DNA from: Stenotrophomonas sp.
GTDB lineage: Bacteria > Pseudomonadota > Gammaproteobacteria > Xanthomonadales > Xanthomonadaceae
Direction of reading: 5' to 3'
Assembly (NCBI GenBank): GCA_003525885.1
Contig: DQIG01000243.1
Span: 1 to 6,309, forward strand
Length of the DNA stretch: 6,309 nucleotides
A model generated the notes under the pieces. That model was not told the origin of the DNA and did no database searches. It saw only the letters and a list, made by a program, of their open reading frames with translations. The translations under genes and the position numbers were made by a program. Shown in pieces: positions 1 through 6,309 of the stretch (position 1 is the stretch's first letter; each line of letters starts with the position of its first letter).

Positions 1-1098
1 GGCCGCCGCGGCACGGTGGTGCGTGGCCTGCCGCCGACGCTGGCACGCGAGGGCAGCACGCCGGGGCTGGCGCTGCAGGACCTGGCCGGTGGCAACCCGG
101 ATCCACGCCTGCTGCCGAACCTGCGCCTGGCCCCGGCGGCGCCACGGCTGTATGGCGTGGGCACGGTCGACCCGAGGTTGCAGGCGTTGGCACGCGCCTC
201 GCTGGATGCGGACTGTCCCGAGGGGTACGCGCTGGAGCTGACCCATGGCGCGGTCGATGGCATCGAGCGCCTGTTGGCGGCATGGCTGCTGCCGGGTGAT
301 CGCATCGCGGTGGAGGATCCATGCTTCCTCGGCAGCCTCAATGTGCTCAACGCCGTGGGCCACGCGCCATTGCCGGTGACGGTGGATGCACATGGCATGC
401 AGGTCGAATCGCTGCGGCAGGCGCTTGAGGCCGGTGCACGCGCGGTGCTGCTGACCCCGCGTGCGCACAACCCGACCGGGGCCAGCCTGGATGCGAAGCG
501 GGCACGGGCGTTGCGCCAGCTGCTGGCAGCCTACCCGCAGGTGGCGGTGCTGGTCGACGATCACTACGCGCTGCTTTCGCAGCAGGCCTACCACTCGGTA
601 CTGCCGCTGGATGGCCGGCGCTGGGCGCTGTTGCGCTCGCTGTCCAAGCCGCTTGGGCCGGACCTGCGCCTGGCCTGGTTGGCCTGTGATGACGAGACCG
701 CGATGCGGCTGCGGTTGCGGTTGGCATCCGGCACCGGTTGGGTCAGTCATCTGCTGCAGGATGCCGCCACCTCAGTGCTGGCATCGGCGACGCAGCGGGC
801 GAAGATCGCCTCGGCAGGCGAGCGTTACCAGCAGCGCCTGCAGTCACTGCAGGAACTGCTGCGCGTGCGTGGCGTGCCGACGCCGTTGCCGATGGAGGGA
901 TTGAACCTGTGGCTGCCGTTGCCGGCCGACAGCCATCCGCAGGTGCTGGCACTGGCTGCACGCGGATGGCATGTGCGTGCTGGCGAAGTGTTCGCGGTGG
1001 CTGCACCAGGGCATGGCCTGCGCATCACCTGTGCGGCGCTGGGGGCGGCGCAGCTGCGGCAGCTGGCCGATGACCTGGCGGCGGTGTGCAGTTTGTAG
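1..1098 (+). CDS. ptsJ: PtsJ-type MocR/GntR transcriptional regulator, 5'-truncated by the window edge
   Basis: This is the C-terminal 365 residues of a MocR-family regulator, in which a GntR winged helix is fused to a PLP-binding fold-type I aminotransferase domain. The frame is open from base 1, and the first codons read GRRGTVVRG, which resembles the wing of the GntR DNA-binding domain. The true start therefore lies upstream and about 70 residues are missing; the GTG at 16 is not a credible start. Aminotransferase landmarks are HNPTG (466-480), DDHY (556-567, the Asp that would pair with the PLP ring nitrogen), SLSK with the Schiff-base lysine codon at 646-648, and GLRIT near the end (carboxylate-binding Arg). 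Recalled similarity to Salmonella PtsJ is strong, for example in GGNPDP, VEDPCFL, LTPRAHNPTG, GPDLRLA and WVSHLLQD. The Salmonella protein controls pdxK, a B6-vitamer kinase gene; the target here is not visible. All PLP residues look intact, so it should bind PLP. The stop codon lies inside the repeat that follows. Confidence 0.88.
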   Translation, partial: GRRGTVVRGLPPTLAREGSTPGLALQDLAGGNPDPRLLPNLRLAPAAPRLYGVGTVDPRLQALARASLDADCPEGYALELTHGAVDGIERLLAAWLLPGDRIAVEDPCFLGSLNVLNAVGHAPLPVTVDAHGMQVESLRQALEAGARAVLLTPRAHNPTGASLDAKRARALRQLLAAYPQVAVLVDDHYALLSQQAYHSVLPLDGRRWALLRSLSKPLGPDLRLAWLACDDETAMRLRLRLASGTGWVSHLLQDAATSVLASATQRAKIASAGERYQQRLQSLQELLRVRGVPTPLPMEGLNLWLPLPADSHPQVLALAARGWHVRAGEVFAVAAPGHGLRITCAALGAAQLRQLADDLAAVCSL

Positions 1099-1140
1099 AG
1101 CCGAGCCATGCTCGGCTGCTGTTGGTAGAAGCTCGTCTAC
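1095..1140. repeat. SMAG-like (GTAG-headed REP) palindromic element with a decayed inverted second unit
   Basis: GTAG at 1095-1098 is followed by a perfect 8-bp stem, AGCCGAGC (1099-1106) pairing with GCTCGGCT (1110-1117), closed by a CAT loop. This is the layout of SMAG elements, the GTAG-headed REP family abundant in Stenotrophomonas maltophilia. Downstream, 1125-1140 forms a weak 5-bp hairpin (GTAGA/TCTAC). The final CTAC (1137-1140) reads GTAGACGAGC on the minus strand, like the head of the first unit with two bases deleted, so I infer an eroded inverted partner of a head-to-head dimer. The element lies between two convergent genes and could act as an RNA-end stabiliser or bidirectional terminator. 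There is no T-tract, so intrinsic termination is not assured. The TAG of the first GTAG is the stop codon of ptsJ. Confidence 0.75.
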
Positions 1141-1149
1141 AGAAGCAGA

Positions 1150-1656
1150 TCAGGGCGCGGCAGTGGCACCGGGGCGCACGTAGTAGGACTGGCCGCTGTC
1201 ATCGACGAACATCAGTTCCGGCTTGCCCTGCCATGAGGTGAGCATGGCGCCGGTGTTGTTCTGGTGCTTGACCATCAGGCTGGCGCCGCGGTCCGGGTTG
1301 GCCACCACCTTGAATACTTCCGTGGTGCCATTGGCATCATCCAGGGTCAGCACGGCTTCACCACCGCGATCGCTGGTGCCATAGCCCCCGCGTTCGGAGC
1401 CATCCGGGCCGAGCAGGATCAGGCCGGACAGGGCGGTGGCGCGCGGCCCCTGGGTACGACCCCGGCTGAGTGGGTCGGGCACCGGCGCGCCGAGGATCAC
1501 CCGTGGTTGGCCAGTGCCGTCGTGGATGATCAGTCCACGCGCTTCGATGATGCGCTGTGGCGATTGGCTGCGATGCAGGCTCCAGGCGGTCCAGCCGGAA
1601 ACCAGCAGGGCGAGTATGGAGACCACCAGCGTGGTCAGCAGCAGTGCGCGGGGCAT
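1150..1656 (-). CDS. Membrane-anchored protein of unknown function with beta-hairpin-like repeats
   Basis: I do not recognise a named family for this 168-residue protein. Residues 4-26 form one hydrophobic segment after a short Met-Pro-Arg start, with no lipobox or clear signal-peptidase site. It is therefore probably a single-pass inner-membrane protein with a periplasmic C-terminal domain. The soluble part contains about five short units of the form Leu-x-x-x-(D/G)-x-x-G, starting at L42, L79, L103, L127 and L148; the clearest are LIIHDGTG, LTLDDANG and LMFVDDSG. Similar D..G..R beta-hairpin repeats occur in many uncharacterised bacterial proteins. The start is supported by an excellent Shine-Dalgarno seven bases upstream. 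It follows dnaE2 on the same strand after 81 bp and converges on ptsJ. No promoter is convincing in the 81-bp gap, so it may be read from the mutasome operon or from its own weak promoter. The coding sequence is typical of the window and shows no sign of recent transfer. Confidence 0.82.
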   Translation of the reverse strand: MPRALLLTTLVVSILALLVSGWTAWSLHRSQSPQRIIEARGLIIHDGTGQPRVILGAPVPDPLSRGRTQGPRATALSGLILLGPDGSERGGYGTSDRGGEAVLTLDDANGTTEVFKVVANPDRGASLMVKHQNNTGAMLTSWQGKPELMFVDDSGQSYYVRPGATAAP

Positions 1657-1663
1657 CGTGTCG

Positions 1664-1672
1664 TCCTTCCTT
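1664..1672 (-). promoter_or_regulatory. Strong Shine-Dalgarno for the 168-residue protein
   Basis: On the minus strand the bases read AAGGAAGGA, ending seven bases before the ATG at 1656-1654. This is the strongest ribosome binding site in the window and fixes the start of the gene. It also shows that the gene can be translated independently of dnaE2, whose stop codon is 81 bp upstream. Confidence 0.75.
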
Positions 1673-1737
1673 GGATGCAGCGACGATAGCGGATGCGGGC
1701 GACCGATGGCCAGTTCGTTGTGTGACGCTGTGTATCG

Positions 1738-4700
1738 TCAATGGAAATCGCGGCTGTGGCTGCGCAGCCCCTGCAGCAGTTCATCCAGGCAGTGCATGCG
1801 TTGCACGATGACATGCTGCACGCCATCGACGCGTTCCAGGCGGCCGTCGATCTGCATCAGCTGGGTGTCGACCAGTACCCGGTGCTGGCGATCGGCCAGG
1901 TGCCGCCAGACCACGGCGTTGACCATGCCGGTCTCATCTTCGAGGGTGAGGAAGGTAACGCCGCTGGCGGTCTGCGGGCGCTGGCGCATGCGTACCAGGC
2001 CGGCGATGCGCACGCGACGGCCATGGCCATGGCCTGCCAGCTGCGCGGCATCCAGGCAGCCACGGCTGCGCAGCTGCGTGCGCAGGAACGAGACCGGGTG
2101 CCGGCCGAGGGTGGTGCCGGTGCTGCGGTAGTCGGCCTGCATGTCTTCCCAGGCGCTGGGCAGGGGCAGTGGCACGCGGGCTTCGGCGGTGGCGCGGGCC
2201 TGGTCGAACAGCGGCAGCCGGTTCTCCACGCCGGAGATATCCCAGCGCGCACGATGGCGATGGCCGCTGAGCCCACGCAGTGCACCTGCATCGGCCAGCA
2301 GGCCCTGCTGGCGGCGGTCCAGTGCGGTGCGCTGGCACAGGTCGCCGACATCGTCGAACGGGCGACGCTCACGTTCGCGCATGATGGCCTGTACGGCCGC
2401 TTCATTGCAGCCTTCGACCAGGCGCAGGCCGAGCCGGATCGCCGCCGGTCCCTTGCGGAAATCCAACGTGCAGTCCCAGTCGCTGTGGCGCACGTCCACG
2501 GGCAGCACGCTGATGCCATGCCGGCGCGCGTCCTGCAGCAGCTGGTCGGGGCTGTAGAAACCCAGCGGCTGGCTGTTGATCAGGCTGGCAGTGAACGCGG
2601 CCGGGTGATGGCACTTCAGCCAGCAGCTGGCATAGGTCAGCAGGGCGAAACTGGCGGCGTGGCTTTCCGGGAAACCGTAATCGCCGAAGCCCTTGATCTG
2701 CTCGAACAGGTGTTCGCCGTATTCGCGGCTGAAGCCGTTCTTCAGCATGCCGGACAGCAGCTTTTCGCGGTGCGGCTCCAGCCCCCCACGGCGCTTCCAG
2801 GCCGCCATCGAACGGCGCAGGGCATCGGCCTCGCCCGGGGTGTAGCCGGCCGCATCCACCGCCAGCTGCATGACCTGCTCCTGGAACAGCGGCACGCCCA
2901 GGGTGCGTGCGAACACGCGCTCCAGCTGCGGCGGATACAGCGGCTCTTCGAGGCTGTCCAGCGCCTGCGGCCCCTGCTCGCGCAGCAGCCGGCGCCGCTC
3001 CAGGTAGGGGTGCACCATGTCGCCCTGGATCGGGCCCGGGCGCACGATCGCCACTTCGATCACCAGGTCGTAGAAGTTGCGCGGCTGCATGCGTGGCAGC
3101 ATCGCCATCTGTGCGCGCGACTCGATCTGGAACACGCCGATGGTGTCGGCGGCGCTGATCATGTCGTAGGTGGGGGTGTCTTCGTCGGGGATCGCATCCA
3201 TGCGCCCGCTGTGCAGGCCATGCTGCTGCAGCATCGCCAGGCACTTGCGGATGGCGGTGAGCATGCCCAGCGCCAGGCAGTCGACCTTCATCAGGCCGGT
3301 GGCATCCAGATCGTCCTTGTCCCATTGGATGACGGTGCGGTCGGCCATCGCCGCGTTCTCCACCGGCACCAGGGTCGACAGTGGATGCTCTGAAATAACG
3401 AAACCGCCCGGGTGCTGCGACAGGTGGCGCGGGAAGTCGATCAGCTCGGCGGTCAGCGCCAGCAGCCGCTGCATCAAGGGCGTGTCCGGGTCGAAACCGC
3501 GTTCGCGCAGGGTCTCTGGCAGTGGCACATGGCCGCCCCAGTGGTCCATCGCCGCGCCCAGTTCGTTGACCTGGTCCATCGGCAGGCCGAGTGCACGGGC
3601 CACGTCGCGGATCGCGCTGCGGCCACGGTAGCTGATCGCCACCGCCGTCAGTGCGGCGCGCTCGCGGCCATAGCGCTTGAACACGTACTGCAGAACTTCC
3701 TCGCGGCGCTCGTGCTCGAAGTCGATGTCGATATCCGGTGGTTCGTCGCGCTCGGCGGAGATGAAGCGTTCGAACAGCAGGTTGCTGCGCGCCGGGTCGA
3801 TCTCGGTCACGCCCAGCACGAAGCACACCGCCGAGTTGGCCGCCGAGCCCCGGCCCTGGCAGAGGATGTCCTGGCTGCGCGCGAAGCGCACGATGTCCTG
3901 CACGGTGAGGAAGTAGGAGGCGTAGTTCTTCTGCTTGATCAACGCCAGTTCGTGTTCGATCTGCTCGCGCTGTGCCGGCTGGATGCCGTTCTTCCAGCGC
4001 CACGGGATGCCACGCTCGACCAGCACGCGCAGCCAGCTGTCCGGATCATGCCCTTCGGGCACCAGCTCGCGCGGATAGGTGTACTGCAGCTGTTCCAGGG
4101 TGAAGTGGCAGCGCTCGGCGATGCGCAGGGTCTCGGCCAGCAGCTCAGGCGGGTACAGCTGGGCCAGCGCGGTGCGCGGGCGCAGGTGGCGCTCGCCGTT
4201 GGGGAACAGGCGCCAGCCGGCCTCGGCCACACTGCAGCGGTGGCGGATCGCAGTCAGCGTGTCCTGCAGGGCGCGGCGGCGCCGCACATGCATGTGCACA
4301 TCGCCACTGGCGACCAGCGGCAGGCGATGGCGTTCGCCGAAGGCCTGCAGCTGCTGCAGGCGGCGCGTATCGTCGTATTCGTGGTGCAGCTCCACCGCCA
4401 GCCACAGCCGATCATCGAAGCCGGCGCGCAGCAGTTCCAGATCGGTGGCGGCCGGTTGCCGGTCCAGCCACAGGCACAGCAGGCCGTCGGGCAGGCCGAG
4501 CAGGTCCTCGCGCAGGCAGCGGTACTCGCCCTTGGCCGCGCGTCGCCGGCAGGTGGTGATCAACTGGCACAGCCCGGTGTAGGCGGCCTGGTCGGTGCAC
4601 AGCAGGGCCAGCTTCGGCCCATCCTCGACCTGGAATTCGGCACCGACGATCAGTGCTACGCCATGCGTCTTCGCCGCCTGCCAGGCGCGCACGATGCCGG

Positions 4701-4848
4701 CCAGCGAGCATTCGTCGGTGATCGCCAATGCGCGGTAGCCCTGGCCGGCGGCGCGCGCGAACAGTTCTTCGGCGATCGAGGCGCCACGCTGGAAACTGAA
4801 GGCTGACAGGCAGTGCAGTTCGGCGTAGCCGGGCAGTTCGCTGTGCAT
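1738..4848 (-). CDS. dnaE2: Error-prone DNA polymerase DnaE2 (ImuC)
   Basis: This is the catalytic subunit of the ImuA-ImuB-DnaE2 mutasome, which performs SOS-induced translesion synthesis in the cytoplasm. At 1036 residues it fits DnaE2 and is shorter than replicative DnaE. Domains in order: a PHP domain (about 5-210); a palm with GRGSAANSAVCF (332-343), PDIDIDF (371-377, Asp pair D372/D374) and KVDCLALGM (521-529, third catalytic Asp D523); fingers with RPGPIQGDM (603-611), PLFQEQVMQ (653-661) and the DnaE2-typical FGDYGFPESHAASFALL (721-737) followed by GFYSPDQLLQDARRHG; a helix-hairpin-helix region (about 805-860); and a C-terminal OB domain (about 945-1020). The catalytic triad is complete. 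The PHP metal site looks degenerate (HCL instead of HxH near residue 12, TDE instead of TDH at 44-46), as in other DnaE2 proteins, so proofreading by this domain is unlikely. The ATG is six bases after the imuB stop with no good Shine-Dalgarno, which implies translational coupling. The SOS operator should be upstream of imuA, outside the window. Confidence 0.97.
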   Translation of the reverse strand: MHSELPGYAELHCLSAFSFQRGASIAEELFARAAGQGYRALAITDECSLAGIVRAWQAAKTHGVALIVGAEFQVEDGPKLALLCTDQAAYTGLCQLITTCRRRAAKGEYRCLREDLLGLPDGLLCLWLDRQPAATDLELLRAGFDDRLWLAVELHHEYDDTRRLQQLQAFGERHRLPLVASGDVHMHVRRRRALQDTLTAIRHRCSVAEAGWRLFPNGERHLRPRTALAQLYPPELLAETLRIAERCHFTLEQLQYTYPRELVPEGHDPDSWLRVLVERGIPWRWKNGIQPAQREQIEHELALIKQKNYASYFLTVQDIVRFARSQDILCQGRGSAANSAVCFVLGVTEIDPARSNLLFERFISAERDEPPDIDIDFEHERREEVLQYVFKRYGRERAALTAVAISYRGRSAIRDVARALGLPMDQVNELGAAMDHWGGHVPLPETLRERGFDPDTPLMQRLLALTAELIDFPRHLSQHPGGFVISEHPLSTLVPVENAAMADRTVIQWDKDDLDATGLMKVDCLALGMLTAIRKCLAMLQQHGLHSGRMDAIPDEDTPTYDMISAADTIGVFQIESRAQMAMLPRMQPRNFYDLVIEVAIVRPGPIQGDMVHPYLERRRLLREQGPQALDSLEEPLYPPQLERVFARTLGVPLFQEQVMQLAVDAAGYTPGEADALRRSMAAWKRRGGLEPHREKLLSGMLKNGFSREYGEHLFEQIKGFGDYGFPESHAASFALLTYASCWLKCHHPAAFTASLINSQPLGFYSPDQLLQDARRHGISVLPVDVRHSDWDCTLDFRKGPAAIRLGLRLVEGCNEAAVQAIMRERERRPFDDVGDLCQRTALDRRQQGLLADAGALRGLSGHRHRARWDISGVENRLPLFDQARATAEARVPLPLPSAWEDMQADYRSTGTTLGRHPVSFLRTQLRSRGCLDAAQLAGHGHGRRVRIAGLVRMRQRPQTASGVTFLTLEDETGMVNAVVWRHLADRQHRVLVDTQLMQIDGRLERVDGVQHVIVQRMHCLDELLQGLRSHSRDFH

Positions 4849-4854
4849 GGCGGC

Positions 4855-6264
4855 TCAGCCGAACCAGCCGTGCAGCATCCACGGCGCATGTGGATCGTTG
4901 CGCGCGCGGAAAGCCCAGCCGCGCTGGCCGTGTGCGGTTTCCACCACGTAGTAGTCGCGGCGCGCGTCGGCCTGGTCCCACCAGCCCGATTCGATCCGCT
5001 CCGGCCCGGCGACGATGCGCAGGCGCGGGTCACGCAGCGGTTGCGGGGTGTCCAGCAACCAGCCGGGGCGCAGTGGCCAGTACGACGGAGGCTTGGCCGG
5101 CGGCTGGGTGCCACTGGCGCGTTCGGGGCGATGGTCGGCCTGCACTGCCAGCGGCTGCACGGCGTCATCGCCCAGCCGCGCGCGCAGGCGCTCGCGCAGC
5201 TGGTTCCAGGGCATCGCCTGTGCCGGCCGGGTATCGAACAGGTCACGCGCGGCGGGCACGAACGGTGGCAGCTGCTCGGCCTGCAGGCGCAGTGCGCGGC
5301 TACCGGCCGGCAGGGCGAACGCTTCCATGCGGTTGCGTGCGATCTCGAACAGCAACGCGGGATCGCGTTCGGGCGCCAGCAGGCCGATGGTCAGCACGCT
5401 GGCCGGCAGCAGGTCGTGCTCGAAATGCAGGTCGAAGCGCTGCACGCCGCCATCGCGCGAGCACAGGAAGGTGGCCAGGTCCAGCAGCAGGCGGCGCAGT
5501 GGAAACAGCAGGGCCTGGCTGGATTCGATCTCGTATTCGAATTCGATGCGCGCATCGAAACGGTCCGGTGGCTGGTAGTAGCGCAGTGGCGCGGTGGGCA
5601 GGCCGCGCAGTGCGTCCAGCTGCTGCAGTACTTCCGGTGCGAAGCGCCGGGCCAGGCTGTCACGCGGCAGCGCGAGCACCGCGCCCAGCGTGCGCAGGCC
5701 GGAACGGCCGAGCACGGTCACCGCATCGCTGGGCAGGCCACAGCGCGGCAAGGGAAGCTGTGCCAGCGCCGCCGGCAGCTGCTGCGCATCGATGCCGAGG
5801 CCATCGTGGACGTTGGCCAGCACGCGCGCGGCATGCGCGCTGGGTGCGGCCACCAGGCGGTGGCGGAAACCGAGTTCATGCAGTTCGTTGCGCAGCCGCT
5901 GCTCGATCGTCAGCCAGTCACCGAACAGGGCACGGCTGGCACCGATCTCCAGCACCAGCGCATGCGGGAAATCGAGGCTGACCTGCGAGCTGTAGGCGTA
6001 TGCCCAGCTGGCCAGCAGCTGCCGGGTGCGCAGTTCGGTGCCAGGGTCGTACTCATGCAGTTGCAGGTCCTGCACCAGTACCTGTGCGGCCGACAGCAGC
6101 ATGCCCGGGCGCAGCCCTGCTGTACGCGCAGATGGGCTGACCGCGCGCAGCACGCGACGCTGCGCCGGCCCCTGCAGCAGTACCAGCGGCCGCTGCGGGT
6201 CCGGCTGCAGGCGCAGCACGCTGTCCAGCGCCAGCTGCGGCAACAACAGGCAGGCCCAGTGCAT
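4855..6264 (-). CDS. imuB: ImuB, Y-family-like mutasome hub protein
   Basis: ImuB is a catalytically inactive Y-family polymerase homologue that links DnaE2 and ImuA to the beta sliding clamp during SOS mutagenesis. The length of 469 residues is normal. The N-terminal strand (WACLLLP, 3-9) lacks the metal-binding Asp of active Y-family enzymes. The region aligned by eye with the SLDE motif reads SLDF (96-99), so the catalytic Glu is replaced. LFGD follows at 113-116. A helix-hairpin-helix-like stretch lies around 170-222, followed by a little-finger-like region. QLPPF (331-335) is a candidate clamp-binding peptide. The C-terminus carries the ImuB signatures DHRPERA (377-383), GWLLDTPQPL, ERIESGWWD (422-430), RDYYVVE and FLHG-like WMLHGWFG at the end; this tail is the part known to contact ImuA and DnaE2 in homologues. 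The start codon lies nine bases after the imuA stop, with GAGG at suitable spacing. The gene is intact. Confidence 0.95.
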   Translation of the reverse strand: MHWACLLLPQLALDSVLRLQPDPQRPLVLLQGPAQRRVLRAVSPSARTAGLRPGMLLSAAQVLVQDLQLHEYDPGTELRTRQLLASWAYAYSSQVSLDFPHALVLEIGASRALFGDWLTIEQRLRNELHELGFRHRLVAAPSAHAARVLANVHDGLGIDAQQLPAALAQLPLPRCGLPSDAVTVLGRSGLRTLGAVLALPRDSLARRFAPEVLQQLDALRGLPTAPLRYYQPPDRFDARIEFEYEIESSQALLFPLRRLLLDLATFLCSRDGGVQRFDLHFEHDLLPASVLTIGLLAPERDPALLFEIARNRMEAFALPAGSRALRLQAEQLPPFVPAARDLFDTRPAQAMPWNQLRERLRARLGDDAVQPLAVQADHRPERASGTQPPAKPPSYWPLRPGWLLDTPQPLRDPRLRIVAGPERIESGWWDQADARRDYYVVETAHGQRGWAFRARNDPHAPWMLHGWFG

Positions 6265-6271
6265 GGCGCGG

Positions 6272-6275
6272 CCTC
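6272..6275 (-). promoter_or_regulatory. Shine-Dalgarno of imuB overlapping the imuA stop codon
   Basis: On the minus strand TGAGG spans the imuA TGA, so that GAGG serves as a ribosome binding site seven bases before the imuB ATG (6264-6262). The overlap suggests that ribosomes finishing imuA re-initiate at imuB. It supports this ATG as the imuB start. Confidence 0.5.
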
Positions 6276-6309
6276 AGTGGGCGATGGCCAGCGGCAACGG
6301 CTGCGCTGA
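6274..6309 (-). CDS. imuA: 3' end of the mutasome accessory gene imuA (partial)
   Basis: Only eleven codons and a TGA stop are in the window; the predicted tail reads SAQPLPLAIAH. The fragment is too short to recognise by itself. The identification rests on context: imuB and dnaE2 are almost always preceded by imuA (a RecA/SulA-like accessory protein of the mutasome), the gap to imuB is only nine bases, and the frame is the same. Pro/Leu-rich tails seem common in xanthomonad ImuA proteins as far as I recall. The promoter and LexA box of the operon would lie upstream of this gene, off the right edge. An alternative is any other short-gap upstream gene, but this is unlikely. Confidence 0.7.
   Translation of the reverse strand, partial: SAQPLPLAIAH

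Noticed and set aside
16..1098. GTG at 16 as the start of an aminotransferase without a DNA-binding domain
   Set aside because: The frame continues upstream to base 1, and the preceding residues match the GntR wing, so this is an internal valine of a longer regulator.
1264..1689. Plus-strand open frame opposite the 168-residue protein
   Set aside because: It has no ribosome binding site or recognisable motif. The minus-strand gene has a membrane segment, repeats and a strong Shine-Dalgarno, so this frame is a shadow.
1683..1711. Possible sigma-70 promoter for the 168-residue gene (TATCGT at 1688-1683 on the minus strand)
   Set aside because: The -10-like hexamer is weak, and the bases at the expected -35 position (GGCCAT) do not resemble TTGACA.
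2019..2034. Palindromic GGCCATGGCCATGGCC
   Set aside because: It lies within dnaE2 and encodes the Gly-His-Gly-His stretch before the OB domain. It is best explained by repeated GCC/ATG codon content, not a regulatory site.
4287..4302. Alternating CACATGCATGTGCACA run
   Set aside because: It encodes the conserved HMHV peptide of the PHP domain, so coding constraint explains it.
1741..6309. Three very long open frames on the plus strand (1741-3393, 3412-4806, 4813-6309), all in the same frame, opposite dnaE2 and imuB
   Set aside because: They lie codon-for-codon antisense to genuine genes that share one frame. In this register a stop needs a TTA, CTA or TCA codon on the sense strand, and these are rare in GC-rich genomes. 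The translations are Gln/Ala/His/Arg-rich, without domain motifs, as expected of shadows.

Overview
The window is GC-rich chromosomal DNA that most likely comes from a gammaproteobacterium of the Xanthomonadaceae, with Stenotrophomonas (S. maltophilia group) the best guess. Three things support this: the strong G/C bias at third codon positions, a palindromic GTAG-headed repeat of the SMAG type just after the first gene, and an SOS mutagenesis cassette in the order imuA-imuB-dnaE2. The assignment is by eye and no database was searched.

Layout. Positions 1-1098 (+) hold the 3' part of a MocR/GntR-type regulator with a fold-type I aminotransferase domain, which I recognise as PtsJ. Its DNA-binding domain lies mostly off the left edge. 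A 51-bp convergent gap (1099-1149) holds the SMAG-like repeat. Positions 1150-1656 (-) encode a 168-residue membrane-anchored protein of unknown function built from about five short beta-hairpin-like repeats. After an 81-bp gap, positions 1738-4848 (-) encode DnaE2/ImuC, 4855-6264 (-) encode ImuB, and 6274-6309 (-) are the last codons of a gene that is almost certainly imuA.

How the genes work together. ImuA, ImuB and DnaE2 form the SOS-induced mutasome. DnaE2 is the catalytic error-prone C-family polymerase. ImuB is a Y-family-like protein without a complete catalytic triad that acts as the hub to the sliding clamp. ImuA is the accessory partner. The three genes run right to left, are separated by 9 and 6 nt, share one reading frame and are clearly one operon, whose promoter and LexA operator must lie beyond position 6309. 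The 168-residue gene is downstream on the same strand but has its own strong ribosome binding site, so membership of the operon is uncertain. ptsJ is convergent and functionally separate (B6 vitamer-responsive regulation in the known homologue).

No wholly new system is evident. The more interesting details are the repeat architecture of the 168-residue protein, the SMAG unit that supplies the ptsJ stop codon, the single-frame packing of the mutasome genes, and clamp-motif-like peptides in both ImuB and DnaE2.
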